Assembly: GCF_030817535.1 (NCBI RefSeq)
Contig: NZ_JAUSZL010000003.1
Coordinates: forward strand, 62,001 to 126,000
Origin: Streptomyces sp. V3I8
GTDB lineage: Bacteria > Actinomycetota > Actinomycetes > Streptomycetales > Streptomycetaceae
Length of the DNA: 64,000 nucleotides
Direction of reading: 5' to 3'
Shown: in pieces, positions 1 to 9,700 of the stretch
Numbering within the stretch: position 1 is the first letter of the stretch
Layout of the letters: each line of letters starts with the position of its first letter
The notes under the pieces: model-generated
Told to the model about the DNA's origin: nothing
Database searches by the model: none
The model's input: the letters and a program-made list of their open reading frames with translations, nothing else
Made by a program: the position numbers and the translations under genes

Positions 1-1
1 C

Positions 2-511
2 CCCAAGGTCAAAAGCCTCCTTGGCGCGGAGGACCGCCATCGGCTTGCCCCGCGCCCCGTCGCCTACGCCAACGCGAGCACGACGGCGGCCGTCGCGGAG
101 GTCGAGGCCGAGCTGAACAAGCTCCGTACCGGCCTCAAGGGGTTCTCCGACAAGTTTGTCGAGCTGGACATGACCACCACCCGCATGGTTGCCGCCCTGC
201 GGGCGCCGGACGGCGAACTCGCCGAGGCGAGGGACACGATTGCAGCCCTGGAGAAACGGGTCGGGGCTCTGATCAAGGAGGCGCAGCGGCAGAAGCGCCG
301 CGCCGAGCGCGCCGAGATCACGCCGGAGGAGATCGAGGCGAGCAAGCCGGGCGAGGTCGCCTTCCTGCGCCGGACCCCGGGTGACGCAATCAGGTACCTC
401 GCCGCCGAGGTCATGAAGCACGCCGAAGCCGACGTCAACGCCTTCCTGATGGGCGCCGCCATGGGCCTGCGCATGATCGCCGATGACGTGGATCGGCTGC
501 CGCAGGGATGA
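2..511 (+). CDS. Hypothetical coiled-coil protein, 5' end outside window
   Basis: The frame is open from the first bases of the window, so the true start lies upstream; an internal ATG exists at 170. The visible 169 residues are rich in Glu, Lys, Arg and Ala with heptad-like spacing (for example AALEKRVGALIKEAQRQKRR), suggesting a coiled coil followed by a short helical tail. The stop overlaps the start of the helicase gene (ATGA), so the two are probably translationally coupled. No family recognised. It could be a helicase-associated or scaffold-type protein, but only its position suggests that. Confidence 0.6.
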   Translation, partial: PKVKSLLGAEDRHRLAPRPVAYANASTTAAVAEVEAELNKLRTGLKGFSDKFVELDMTTTRMVAALRAPDGELAEARDTIAALEKRVGALIKEAQRQKRRAERAEITPEEIEASKPGEVAFLRRTPGDAIRYLAAEVMKHAEADVNAFLMGAAMGLRMIADDVDRLPQG

Positions 512-1812
512 CCACGAACGCCGAGGCGACCCTGTACGCCTCCCTCACCGACGTGGACGCGCTGGAGCAGCTGGCCGACACCGGCCTGGCCGCCGAGTGC
601 ATCCCGACGGAGGGCATGCGCGAGGTCGTCGCCTACTGCGTGGCGTACTTCCACCGTTCCGGCCGAACCAAGGCGCCCTCCCGCGAGCTGCTGCAGGAAC
701 AGTGGGGCACACGCCTGGAGCAGTGCCAGGTCATCCTCCCCGAAGCCGACCTGCAGGCCGACGAGATCTGGGCGGCCGTGGAGTACCTGCGCTCCCAGCA
801 CGTCCTGGCCGAGTCCCAGCGCCTCCAGCGCGACATCGCCGTGAAGATCGCCGAGGCCGGGGTCCACGAACGCGTCGAGGTCATCCACGAGGCCGCCCAG
901 GCCTTCCACGGCCTGTCCATGTCCGTACGCGACCGCTCGGCCGAGGTCGAGGGCATCACCGGCCTGCGCGACTCCCTGGCCCGCTACGACCAGCGCGCCG
1001 CCGCCCCCAAGGTCATCTCCGGCATGTCGCTGGGTATGAGCGCCGTGGACGAGCACTGCCTGGGCATCCACGACGGCGAGATCTGCACCTGGGCCGCCCC
1101 GCCCAAGGGCGCGAAGTCCTGGACCTCCACCCACGTCGCCCACACCGAGTGGAAGCGCGGCCGGGAAACCGTCCTCTACACGCTGGAGAACGGCGTGAAG
1201 ATGTCCTACGACCGGCTCGCCTGCCAGATCTGCTGCGTGGACTACCGCCAGTACCAGAAGGGCACCTGCACCCCCGAGGACGTCGACCGCGTACGCACCT
1301 GGCTGGACGAGAACGAAGCCGAGCTGGCCGACGGACTGCACATCCTCTCCCCGGACGACGGCCGCCGCACCCCGGCCGCCCTCATCCGCCAGGCCCAGTC
1401 CTACGGCGCCAAGAGCGTCATCGTCGACCAGCTCTCCCACATCGAGCACCCCAGCCCCGACTCCCGCCGCGCCCAGCACCAGAAGATCGCCGACATCATG
1501 GACGAACTGTCCAAGATCATCACCACCGGCCACCAGATGCTGCCGCTGTTCCTCAACGCCCAGATCAACCGCGAAGGCGTGGCCGCCGCGAGCAAGGCCG
1601 GACGGCTGGAGCTGCAGCACCTCGCGGAGTCGGCCGCCATCGAGCGCTACAGCAGCTGGGTGTTCGGCCTGATCCGCTCCGAGACCGAGGTCGTGGCCGG
1701 GATGGCCACGCTGCAGATGCTCGCCTCCCGGCGCATGGACCTGAAGAACTGGCGCATGGCCTGGGAGCCCTGGTACGGCACTCAGCACAGCCTCGGCGAG
1801 GTGTCCCTGTGA
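508..1812 (+). CDS. DnaB-like replicative DNA helicase
   Basis: 434 residues, about the length of DnaB-family helicases. The N-terminal ~150 residues are helical, like the DnaB N-terminal domain; the C-terminal half is a RecA-fold motor. The P-loop position reads APPKGAKSW (about residues 197-205), where the usual GxxxxGK(S/T) glycines are replaced by alanines. A Walker B-like strand SVIVDQLSHIE is at about 304-314 and a sensor-type stretch LPLFLNAQINREG follows. It should unwind DNA ahead of the phage polymerase and works with the primase at 3298. Start and stop overlap the flanking genes by 4 bases. Confidence 0.85.
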   Translation: MTTNAEATLYASLTDVDALEQLADTGLAAECIPTEGMREVVAYCVAYFHRSGRTKAPSRELLQEQWGTRLEQCQVILPEADLQADEIWAAVEYLRSQHVLAESQRLQRDIAVKIAEAGVHERVEVIHEAAQAFHGLSMSVRDRSAEVEGITGLRDSLARYDQRAAAPKVISGMSLGMSAVDEHCLGIHDGEICTWAAPPKGAKSWTSTHVAHTEWKRGRETVLYTLENGVKMSYDRLACQICCVDYRQYQKGTCTPEDVDRVRTWLDENEAELADGLHILSPDDGRRTPAALIRQAQSYGAKSVIVDQLSHIEHPSPDSRRAQHQKIADIMDELSKIITTGHQMLPLFLNAQINREGVAAASKAGRLELQHLAESAAIERYSSWVFGLIRSETEVVAGMATLQMLASRRMDLKNWRMAWEPWYGTQHSLGEVSL

Positions 1813-2087
1813 GTACGACAGTCAAGATCACCCATGTCATCGAGTACCCGCTGACTCTCGTCAGGGACGACCCCGAAGAATTCGCGCGAGGCATGGTGCG
1901 GATCTACGCCCTGCAGGCCCTCTGCCGCGCATACCCCTGCACCAGCACGACCGACGACCTTCAGATCACCGTCGCGACGGCGCGGACGACGGACCCCTTC
2001 GGCCGCATCACGCTGACCGGCACCGCCACGGCCCCCTGCGGCAAACCCCGCGACTGCGCCAAGACGTACGGGGTGGTCCTCCCATGA
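1809..2087 (+). CDS. Hypothetical protein, 92 aa
   Basis: Starts with GTG overlapping the helicase stop (GTGA) and ends in an ATGA overlap with the next gene, so it is tightly coupled in the replication operon. The product, beginning MSTTVKITHVIEY, is a small probably beta-rich protein with three cysteines near residues 39-82. No family recognised. Confidence 0.7.
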   Translation: MSTTVKITHVIEYPLTLVRDDPEEFARGMVRIYALQALCRAYPCTSTTDDLQITVATARTTDPFGRITLTGTATAPCGKPRDCAKTYGVVLP

Positions 2088-2359
2088 CCGGCCCCGTTGT
2101 CCACGAGCTGACGACGACGGTCCTCCTCACCGGCGACGAGATCTTCGACGTCGGCGAGTTCACGGAGAAGGACCTCACCGTGCGGCTCGTCCGCGACGCC
2201 CCCTGCCTGGAAGGCGATGAGGACCGGGTCATGGTCACCTCGACTCCCTGCAGCGACCCGCCCGCCGTGTTCGCCTTCCCCCACTCGCACCTCTACCGCG
2301 CGAGAGCAATCTGCCGCACCCCCTACAAGTGCGCGCTCCTACGAAAGGCGGACCGGTGA
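2084..2359 (+). CDS. Hypothetical protein, 91 aa
   Basis: ATG start overlaps the preceding stop; its own stop overlaps the GTG of the WhiB-like gene. The protein (MTGPVVHELTTTVLLTGDEI...) is acidic in the middle and ends basic, with cysteines at the end. It resembles the upstream 92-aa protein in size and beta-rich character, but I see no clear homology. Function unknown. Confidence 0.7.
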   Translation: MTGPVVHELTTTVLLTGDEIFDVGEFTEKDLTVRLVRDAPCLEGDEDRVMVTSTPCSDPPAVFAFPHSHLYRARAICRTPYKCALLRKADR

Positions 2360-3009
2360 CGTTCCCCTGCAGTACCGATCCTCGCCTCTTCGACGCCGGG
2401 GGCGGCCCCGACGACCCGGACGTCCAGAAGGCCAAGGCCATCTGCTTCACCTGCCCGGCCATTTTCATGTGCCGCCAGCAGGGCCGTGACGGCCGCGAGA
2501 ACGGCGTCTGGGGCGGCGAGTCCCAGGTCGAGCGAGTCGGTGTCGTCGGCATGGGAGAGGACGCGGCCGAGTGCGGCACCTACGCCGGGCTGATGCTCCA
2601 CCGCGCCCTGTTGGAGACGTGCGAGACCTGCCTTGCAGCCCGGCGCGAGCGCGAGCGGGACTACAACGAGAAGCGCAAGGCAGGCAAGAAGCTCGTGGAC
2701 ATCAAGCCTCGTGGAGGAGTCCGCACGAAGTCGGAGTGCCCCTCCGTGGCCGCCTACAAGCGCCACATGAAGAACGACGAAGACCCGGGGCCCTGCGGTT
2801 GCCGTGGCGCCTACAACGCAGCGAGGAAGGCCGAGAGGGCCGCCAAGCCGAAGGGGCCCCGCAAGGTCCAGGGCTGCCCGTCCACGGCCGCCTACCGTCG
2901 GCACCACCGCAACGGCGAGAGCGGCATCGAGTGCGGCTGCCGGGCATTCAAGCTGGGCAAGGACGCCAAGGCCCGCGAAGAGAAGAAGCAGAAGGCAGGC
3001 GCAGCATGA
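2356..3009 (+). CDS. WhiB-like Fe-S regulator with C-terminal Cys/His repeats
   Basis: The N-terminal ~60 residues carry the WhiB signature: Cys5, then C30-x2-C33-x5-C39, then the GVWGG turn at 50-54. WhiB proteins bind a 4Fe-4S cluster and usually act through the primary sigma factor. The remaining ~150 residues hold three imperfect copies of a unit with the pattern C-x-x-(A)-Y/L-x-x-H...C-x-C/CxxC (starting CGTYAGLMLH, CPSVAAYKRH and CPSTAAYRRH), then a Lys-rich tail. Such repeats look like small zinc- or nucleic-acid-binding modules. The GTG at 2356 overlaps the previous stop and puts the first Cys at the usual WhiB position; an ATG at 2329 is in frame but less likely. Confidence 0.85.
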   Translation: MTFPCSTDPRLFDAGGGPDDPDVQKAKAICFTCPAIFMCRQQGRDGRENGVWGGESQVERVGVVGMGEDAAECGTYAGLMLHRALLETCETCLAARRERERDYNEKRKAGKKLVDIKPRGGVRTKSECPSVAAYKRHMKNDEDPGPCGCRGAYNAARKAERAAKPKGPRKVQGCPSTAAYRRHHRNGESGIECGCRAFKLGKDAKAREEKKQKAGAA

Positions 3010-3308
3010 GTACGAACATGGCCCACCGCGTGTGGCTGCGCGTCTTCAGCGGCGAGCCGGAGGGGCGCTGTCCCTCCTGCCTGACATCGCCGGTCCTCAC
3101 CGAGTACCACGACACGGTCGTCATGGGCATGTGCAAGGAGAAGCGCGACATCGTCCTGGCGCTGGCCGACGACGTCTCGGACGTCCCGGACGAGACCACC
3201 CCGCACCTGTGCCGGGGCTGCCCCACCTGCGGCTACGAGTGGTGTGAGGGCGTGGCCAGCGCCGAGGATCTCCTTCGGGTGAAGGGCCGGGCCTCCGATG
3301 ACGACTGA
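3006..3308 (+). CDS. Small zinc-ribbon protein, 100 aa
   Basis: Two cysteine pairs (CPSC near residue 22 and CRGCPTCGYEWC near residue 70) are spaced like a zinc ribbon. ATG overlaps the end of the WhiB-like gene, and the 3' end overlaps the primase gene by 11 bases. Probably an accessory nucleic-acid-binding protein of the replication operon. No specific family recognised. Confidence 0.7.
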   Translation: MSTNMAHRVWLRVFSGEPEGRCPSCLTSPVLTEYHDTVVMGMCKEKRDIVLALADDVSDVPDETTPHLCRGCPTCGYEWCEGVASAEDLLRVKGRASDDD

Positions 3309-4398
3309 CCTCGAACAGCTCGCCGCCCTGCCCGAGGCCCACAAGGCCCAGCTCGCCCGCGACGCGCTGGCCTCCATCGGCGTCGCCGTGAAACGCGAGC
3401 AGGGTGACGAACTGATCATCGCCTGCCCCATCGGCGGCTACCACAAGGACCAGGAGCGCAACCCCACGGCGGCCCTGTCGACCACGAAGCTGCTCTTCAA
3501 CTGCCTGGGCTGCCAGGCCCGGGGAACGATCCTGTGGCTGATTGCCACGGTGCGCGGCGACGACAGCATCGAGCAGGCCCGCCAGTGGCTCACCGGCGAA
3601 GCCGGACTGACCCGGGCCATGGACCTGCCGGTCCTGCTCGACCTCTTCGACTCGCTGTACGCCGAGAAGAAGACCGAGCCGATCCCGGTCTACAGCCCCC
3701 GCATGCTGGACCGCTGGGAGGGCATCGACGGCTACATCCTCGACGACCGCCAGATCCCCATCACCACGGCGGCGAAAATGGGGATCTGCACCGACCCCGA
3801 CGGCTTCATGGGCCCGCCGGACAGCCGCGTACGCACCGGCCCTCGCGCCGTCATCCCGCATTACTGGAGGGGCGACCTCGTCGGCTGGCAGTCCCGCCGC
3901 CTGCCCGCCGCCGACCCGAGCGCGCCCAAGTACCTCTCCACGCCGAGCTTCCCCCGCGACCAGACGATCTACAACGACTTGCTCCACGCGGACGAGGTCG
4001 TCGTCGTCGAGTCACCCATGAGCGCCCTGCGGCACATGCACCACTCGCCGGTCGTCGCGACCTTCGGCAGCGAGGTCACCGAAGCCCAGATCACCCGCCT
4101 GGCCCGCAACCGGGGCAAGGTCACCTGGTGGCCAGACAACGACCCCGCCGGGTGGCGCACCGTGGAGGGCTACCAGCGCAAGGGCAGCCGCTCCCGCTCC
4201 CTGGGCGCCCCCGAGCGGGCCTCGGCCATGTGCCAGAACTGGATCGTCCAGAACCCCTTCGCGGCCGACCCGGCCGACCTGTCCGACGAGGTCTACGACA
4301 TCGTCCTGGACACCGCCGTGCCCTGGCAGATCTACCAGCGGCCCGAGCGGCTGTACTGCCACCGGTGCCTCAACGTCGCCCACCGTGGGGCCTGCTGA
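3298..4398 (+). CDS. DNA primase with CHC2 zinc finger and TOPRIM domain
   Basis: 366 residues. A CHC2-type zinc-binding region near residues 42-75 (CPIGGYHKD...FNCLGCQARG) is followed by a DnaG-like middle segment with an IPHYWRGDLVGWQ stretch. A TOPRIM domain has the acidic motif VVVVESPMSAL (about 235-245) and the DND motif WWPDNDPAG (about 277-285). It should synthesise RNA primers for lagging-strand replication with the upstream helicase. It is short for DnaG and lacks a recognisable helicase-binding C-terminal domain. Confidence 0.88.
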   Translation: MTTDLEQLAALPEAHKAQLARDALASIGVAVKREQGDELIIACPIGGYHKDQERNPTAALSTTKLLFNCLGCQARGTILWLIATVRGDDSIEQARQWLTGEAGLTRAMDLPVLLDLFDSLYAEKKTEPIPVYSPRMLDRWEGIDGYILDDRQIPITTAAKMGICTDPDGFMGPPDSRVRTGPRAVIPHYWRGDLVGWQSRRLPAADPSAPKYLSTPSFPRDQTIYNDLLHADEVVVVESPMSALRHMHHSPVVATFGSEVTEAQITRLARNRGKVTWWPDNDPAGWRTVEGYQRKGSRSRSLGAPERASAMCQNWIVQNPFAADPADLSDEVYDIVLDTAVPWQIYQRPERLYCHRCLNVAHRGAC

Positions 4399-4847
4399 TG
4401 GACCACGAGACCTACCGCCTGGACCCCCAGAGCGCCGTCGCCGACGCCGAACAGTGGATGGCCCGCCACCAGGTCGACTGGGGCCCGGCCGCGCTGACCG
4501 ATCACCTGAACCGGTTCGCCATCTACGCCTCCGACGGCAGTATCGCTCGGCCCAGCCGCTTCTCACTCAGGGGCAGGCTGCACTTCCTGAACAGCCAGCC
4601 CCTGTTCGTCGCCGAGGTCGGCGACACGTTGTGCTGGGACGGAACTCGTGTCCAGCTGCACTCCACCAACCGCCAAGGGGTGCAGACCTGCACCAGCGAG
4701 GAGGCCCCTATGCTCAAGTTCGGCACCGGCGCGATCATCCAGGACGACGAGGAAGGCCGTATCGTCCGTACGGCCGTCGCGCTCAGCGAGGCCGAGCGCG
4801 CGGGGATCATCGACGAGGGCGAAGAGACGGAGCCCGAGGGGGAGTAG
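4398..4847 (+). CDS. Hypothetical protein, 149 aa
   Basis: The ATG shares one base with the primase stop. The N-terminal half is mixed alpha/beta (HLNRFAIYASDGSIARPSRF); the last ~30 residues are strongly acidic (ending GEETEPEGE), as in some proteins that contact basic DNA-binding partners. Position suggests a primase or helicase accessory role, but no family is recognised. Confidence 0.7.
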   Translation: MDHETYRLDPQSAVADAEQWMARHQVDWGPAALTDHLNRFAIYASDGSIARPSRFSLRGRLHFLNSQPLFVAEVGDTLCWDGTRVQLHSTNRQGVQTCTSEEAPMLKFGTGAIIQDDEEGRIVRTAVALSEAERAGIIDEGEETEPEGE

Positions 4848-4849
4848 GC

Positions 4850-5593
4850 GTGGCGGACCTGCAGCTGATCGGCCGCCCGGACGCCGCCATCGTCTCCACG
4901 AGCACCGACCTCGTGCCCGTGCGCTCGACCTGGGGACGTCATGACGTCAACGGCTACTACCGGGCTCTGGGGGTGCGGCCGGACGCCACCCGCCGCCAGC
5001 TCATGGACGCCTACCTCGCCCGGGACGGTCAGAACGACGCCTACCTGACCTACGTCTTCCGCCAGCTCCTCGACGTCCGGACCCGGGCCCGCTACGACGC
5101 CGCGCCGCTCGGCCAGCCCTTCCAGGACCGCTACGTCCACGACGAGATCCTGCGCCTGGCGAGCCTGCAGGCGTCCGCCCAGAATGCCGCCCATGGCACC
5201 GAAACGACCGCCGCAGACATTCTTAAATCTCACGGAATCAGCTCCGAAGAACCGACGGGCGAATTTCTTGATTCCGCCCCGCAGGGACGCTTTAGTGATG
5301 ACGGGAAGAGGGACCGCCAACCCTCTCCCAGCTCCCCGGCCACCTGGTCGTACTCCTACCTTCTACTGGCATCCACCTGCGACGATGAGTCGCGGATGGC
5401 TCAGTGGAGGGAAGGGCTCGGCAAGGCCCTGGCGGCCCGGAACTGTCCGCGATTCGCGGTCGGATTCCACGGCATTCCAGGGCGGCCGTTCTTCGTGGCG
5501 AAGGACCTCGGGCCCCCCGTGGTGTTTCTCCACGAGGACCAGCCCGTGACGGAGGAGTTGATCGCGGCAGCCGCCACTGCCGCCGTCGGATAA
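4850..5593 (+). CDS. J-domain-like protein lacking HPD
   Basis: Residues ~34-90 follow the DnaJ J-domain plan: NGYYRALGVRPDATRRQLMD, then a helix ending RARYDAAPLG. The diagnostic HPD loop is absent (ARDGQ at the equivalent place), so Hsp70 stimulation is doubtful. The C-terminal half is unrelated, with a short region of lower GC around 5190-5310. J-like proteins in phage replication clusters may remodel replication complexes; here that is inference from position. The gene contains one of the four GACGTCATGACGTC palindromes (4935-4948). GTG start two bases after the previous stop. Confidence 0.6.
   Translation: MADLQLIGRPDAAIVSTSTDLVPVRSTWGRHDVNGYYRALGVRPDATRRQLMDAYLARDGQNDAYLTYVFRQLLDVRTRARYDAAPLGQPFQDRYVHDEILRLASLQASAQNAAHGTETTAADILKSHGISSEEPTGEFLDSAPQGRFSDDGKRDRQPSPSSPATWSYSYLLLASTCDDESRMAQWREGLGKALAARNCPRFAVGFHGIPGRPFFVAKDLGPPVVFLHEDQPVTEELIAAAATAAVG
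4935..4948. repeat. GACGTCATGACGTC palindrome, copy 1
   Basis: Exact 14-bp perfect palindrome inside the J-like gene. Identical copies are at 22767, 38722 and 62775. See the finding on this repeat. Confidence 0.85.
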
Positions 5594-5632
5594 CCGACAT
5601 CACCCGCCATCAGAACCGCATCAGGAGCATTC

Positions 5633-6622
5633 GTGACCGCCAACACGAGCCCCACCTTCCGCAAGGGCGGCAGCGCCGCCGAAGAGGCCGAGAAGGAGTC
5701 CAACGCCAACGGTGGCCGCCGCGACCGGGGCCCGGACTACTTCAGCCTCAAGGAGGACCAGTCCTCCACCGTGATCCGTCTCCTGACGGACCACGACGAC
5801 TGGATCTACGTCGAGCAGCACTCGTTCGTGCCGACCAAGGCGGCCCCCAAGGGCGTCGAGAAGTGGCCCAAGGCCATGACCTCCGTCTGCCGCAAGGACC
5901 CGGCGTTCGAGGGGCACTTCTCGGACTGCTACATCTGCGACAACAAGATCAAGAACAACTTCGGCAAGGTCGCCTCCTCCCGCATCCGTGTCTGGGCCCT
6001 GGCGGTCGAGCGCGAGCTGGTGCGCGGTGACGGCACCGAAGCCCTCGGCGGCCCGGCCAAGAAGGGCGTCGTCATCGGCGTCCGGGACCGGATCGACGAG
6101 GTCGACGAGCTGAACGCCGACGGCAAGCCGACCGGCGCCAAGGTCAACTATCCGCGCCTGCTGGTGATCAACCAGCCCATGAAGGGGTTCTTCGCCAACC
6201 TCAAGGCGCTCCACGGCCTCTACGGCACGGTCTGCGACCGCGACTTCGCCATCACCCGCGACGGGCTCGGCACGGACACGAACTACAAGATCGTGCCCAT
6301 CGACCCGATCCCCGACCTCAAGCCCGGCACCCCGGCCTGGGAGCTCTACACCCAGTCCGTCACCGACCGTGAGGTCGTCCTGGAGGCGATCGTCGGCGAG
6401 AAGGCCAGCGACGAGTACTACGCGCGGTTCTTCGACCCGACCAAGACCGTCGAGAAGGACGGCACCATCGTGGACTCCACCGCCGCCACGACGGCCACCG
6501 GAGCCGTCGCCGTCGGCGGCATGATGAACCTCGCCAGCGCCAGCTCCCCCTCGGGCGACACGGGCCTCTCCTCCGACATGCGGGGCAAGATCCAGGCCCT
6601 GGGAGTACCGGCCGGTAGCTGA
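5633..6622 (+). CDS. Probable single-stranded DNA-binding protein
   Basis: 329 residues with a core reading DYFSLKEDQSSTVIRLL at the start, a cysteine cluster (SVCRKDP near 85, CYICDNK near 99) reminiscent of the zinc site of T4 gp32-type proteins, aromatic-rich strands, and a flexible Gly/Ser/Ala C-terminal tail. Placement directly before the polymerase gene fits an SSB or recombination mediator coating ssDNA at the fork. The family call is by overall plan only. GTG start is preceded by AGGAGC (5621-5626). Confidence 0.6.
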   Translation: MTANTSPTFRKGGSAAEEAEKESNANGGRRDRGPDYFSLKEDQSSTVIRLLTDHDDWIYVEQHSFVPTKAAPKGVEKWPKAMTSVCRKDPAFEGHFSDCYICDNKIKNNFGKVASSRIRVWALAVERELVRGDGTEALGGPAKKGVVIGVRDRIDEVDELNADGKPTGAKVNYPRLLVINQPMKGFFANLKALHGLYGTVCDRDFAITRDGLGTDTNYKIVPIDPIPDLKPGTPAWELYTQSVTDREVVLEAIVGEKASDEYYARFFDPTKTVEKDGTIVDSTAATTATGAVAVGGMMNLASASSPSGDTGLSSDMRGKIQALGVPAGS

Positions 6623-6748
6623 TCCAGCCCGGCCCCTCAAACCCGGTCCGCCCCGGTGCCGTCAGATACGGCTCCAGTGACTCAGTCGCTGTTTCTTCCC
6701 GGGGCGGGCCGGATCCATCACCCTCCTTCATGCGCGAGGACCACCACA

Positions 6749-9700
6749 GTGCTGCGCCTGGTCACTTCCTATGCCTCTGAGCGTTTCCCCGGAGCCGAAC
6801 ACCGTGTCGGCGGCCTGCGAATCCACCTCCCCGCCCTCGTCGAGCACGAGGAAGACGGCACCCGCTGGCTGCTGAACCCCGGCTACACGCCCCTCGACGT
6901 CACGACGTCTGTGTGGCGTCGGGCGCTCGCCGACGGCGCGGCCGGGATCCTCTTCCCCCTGCAGGACGGCATCTGCGCCATCGCCTCCCACCAGGTCGAC
7001 GAGCACGCCCACGACCTGGGCAACGGCCACCTGCGCCTCAACCACGCGCACACCGCGATCTTCTCCGATGCCGACGGCATCCCGACCTACCACGAGGTCC
7101 TGGACCAGACCGAGGCTCGTGACAGCACGCCGCCGATCCGCCCGAAGCAGGGGTTCGTCCACCTGCACACGCACAGCGAGTACAGCCCCCTCGACGGCCT
7201 GTCCCGCATGGCCGAGATCGTCGAGCAGGTCGCAGCCCACGGCCAGCGCGCCGTCGGCATCACCGACCACGGCAACTGCGCCGGGCACCCGGCCCTGCAG
7301 CGCGCGGCCGACGCCGCCGGACTCAAGCCGGTCTTCGGCATCGAAGCCAACCTGACCGACGACCGGCACCAGCGCTCCACCGACCTCGTCCCCGACGACG
7401 ACCCCATGCGCGACGTCCTGGACGACGAGGGCAAGCAGGTCCCGTTCGCCCGGCAGATTCTCAACAAGTACTGGCACCTGTGCCTGTTCGCCGAGACCGA
7501 CGAGGGCCTGCGCAACATCTGGGCCGCGTCCACCGAAGGTTTCCGCGACGGCTTCTACGGCCGCCCCCGCATGGACTGGGACACCCTGGCCCGCCACAGC
7601 GAAGGCGTCATCGCCTCCACCGGCTGCCTGCGCGGCCCCGTTGCCGTCGCCATCAAGGCAGGCGACATGGAGCTGGCCCGCCACCGTCTGACCCGGCTCA
7701 TGGACATCTACCCGGGCCGCCTGTACGTCGAGCTGCAGCCCAACGACCTGCCCGAGCAGCGCCTGGTCAACGAGACGATGGTCGCCCTGGCCCGCGAGTT
7801 CGGCCTGCCGCTGCTGGCCACCGTCGACTCCCACTTCCCGACGGCCGAGGACGCCCACGCCCACCAGGTGTGGATCGCCTGCCAGACCCAGAAGGACGTC
7901 CAGGACGAAGGCGACCTCTTCAAGGAGGACCTCAACCTTTACCTGATGGGCGAGGACGAGGTCCGCGACGGCCTGGCCTACCTCGGCGCGGCCGTCGCCA
8001 GCGAAGCCATCGCCAACACCGTGGTGCTCACCGACCGCTGCGACGCCCGCATCAAGGGCGCCCCCGTCGTTCCGTCCTTCACCGGCGACCCGGACGAGGA
8101 CGTACGGCGCCTGCGCGAGCTGTGCATGGCCAACTGGGACCGCCTGCCCGCCAGCGCCCAGGACCAGCCGACCGGCGCCCACCGCGTCTACCGCGAGCGC
8201 TTCGAGCGCGAGATGGACCTGCTGGTCACCAAGGGCTTCTGCGGCTACTACCTGATGGTCGCCGACTACGTGGGCTGGGCCAAGGAGAACGGCATCCTCG
8301 TCGGCCCCGGGCGCGGCTCCGGAGGCGGCTCCCTGGTCGCCTACCTCGCCCGCATCACCAGCCTGGACCCGATCCGCCACGACCTGCTCTTCGAGCGCTT
8401 CCTGACCATGGGCCGCTCCGGCCTGCCCGACTTCGACGTCGACTTCCCCGCCTCGAAGAAGGGCCTGATCCTCGGCTACCTCCGCCAGCGCTGGGGCGCC
8501 GAGTTCGTCGTCACCATCGGCTCCGAGGGCCGCCTGAAGAACAAGGCCGTCCTCGACAACGTCCTGCGCGCGCTGAAGTCCCGCCTGCCCGACAACGCCG
8601 AGGCCGACCTGAAGCAGGTCAAGGAGCTGATCAAGGAGGCCGAGGCGGGCACCGCCGGACTCGGCATGAGCTGGGAGGACCTGTGGGTCCAGCACGGTGA
8701 CCAGCTCCAGCCCTACGCCGACCGCTACCCCGAGCTGTTCGCCATGGCCGAGAAGTTCGTCGGCCGCCTGAAGTCCTACGGCCGCCATGCCGCCGGGGTC
8801 GTCATCTCCACCGACGCGCCCCTGTCCGACTGGATGCCGATGCGCGCGGTCGACGGCGAAGAGCAGATGGTCACCCAGTGGGCCATGGACGACGTCGAGG
8901 CCATCGGCGGCATCAAGTTCGACATCCTCACCCTCGGCACCCTCGACACGATCCAGCGCTGCATCGACCTCGTCTACGCCCGCTACGGCGTCCGCATCGA
9001 CCTGGAGTCCTGGGACAAGGAGTTCGAGGACCCGGACGTGTGGGACGAGATCCAGCGCGCCCTGACCCTCGGCATCTTCCAGATCGAAACGCCGAGCGGC
9101 ACCCGCCTGTGCGAGCGGATGCGCCCGGCCAACATCGCCGAGCTGTCCGACATGATCACCATCGTCCGGCCGGGCCCCATGAACTCCGGCCTCACCGACG
9201 CCTACCTGCGCCGCCGCGCCGGAGAGCAGGCCGTCACCTACCCCGACGAGCGCCTGCGCCGCGTCCTGGAGCCCACCTACGGCGCCATGATCTACCAGGA
9301 GCAGGTCATGGCCGTCACCCGGATCATCGCCGGGTACGACGAGTCCGAGGCCGACACCGTCCGCAAGATCCTCGGCAAGAAGAAGGTCGCCGCGATCGAG
9401 TCGGCCGGACGCGAGTTCCTCGAACGAGCCGACATGGCCGAGGCCCAGGCCGCCCACCTGTGGGCCCAGATGGCCGAGTTCTCCAAGTACGGTTTCAACA
9501 AGTCCCACGCCTACGCCTACGCCTACCTCGCGTACTGGACCGCGTTCCTGAAGGTCAACTACCGGCGCGAGTTCCTCGTGGCCGTCATGACGACCGTCGA
9601 CAACGACCGGCTGCCCGAGTTCGTCCGCGAGGCCCGCCGCGTCGGCGTCGGCGTCCAGCCGCCGGACATCAACCTCTCCCGCCAGGGCTTCACCGTCGAC

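Noticed and set aside
64..1788. Minus-strand 574-codon frame at the window start
   Set aside because: Shadow of the helicase gene, whose plus-strand product has RecA-fold motifs and good overlap junctions.
5190..5310. Lower-GC patch as a replication origin
   Set aside because: The patch lies within a gene and shows no iterons or DnaA-box-like repeats; lower GC alone is not enough.
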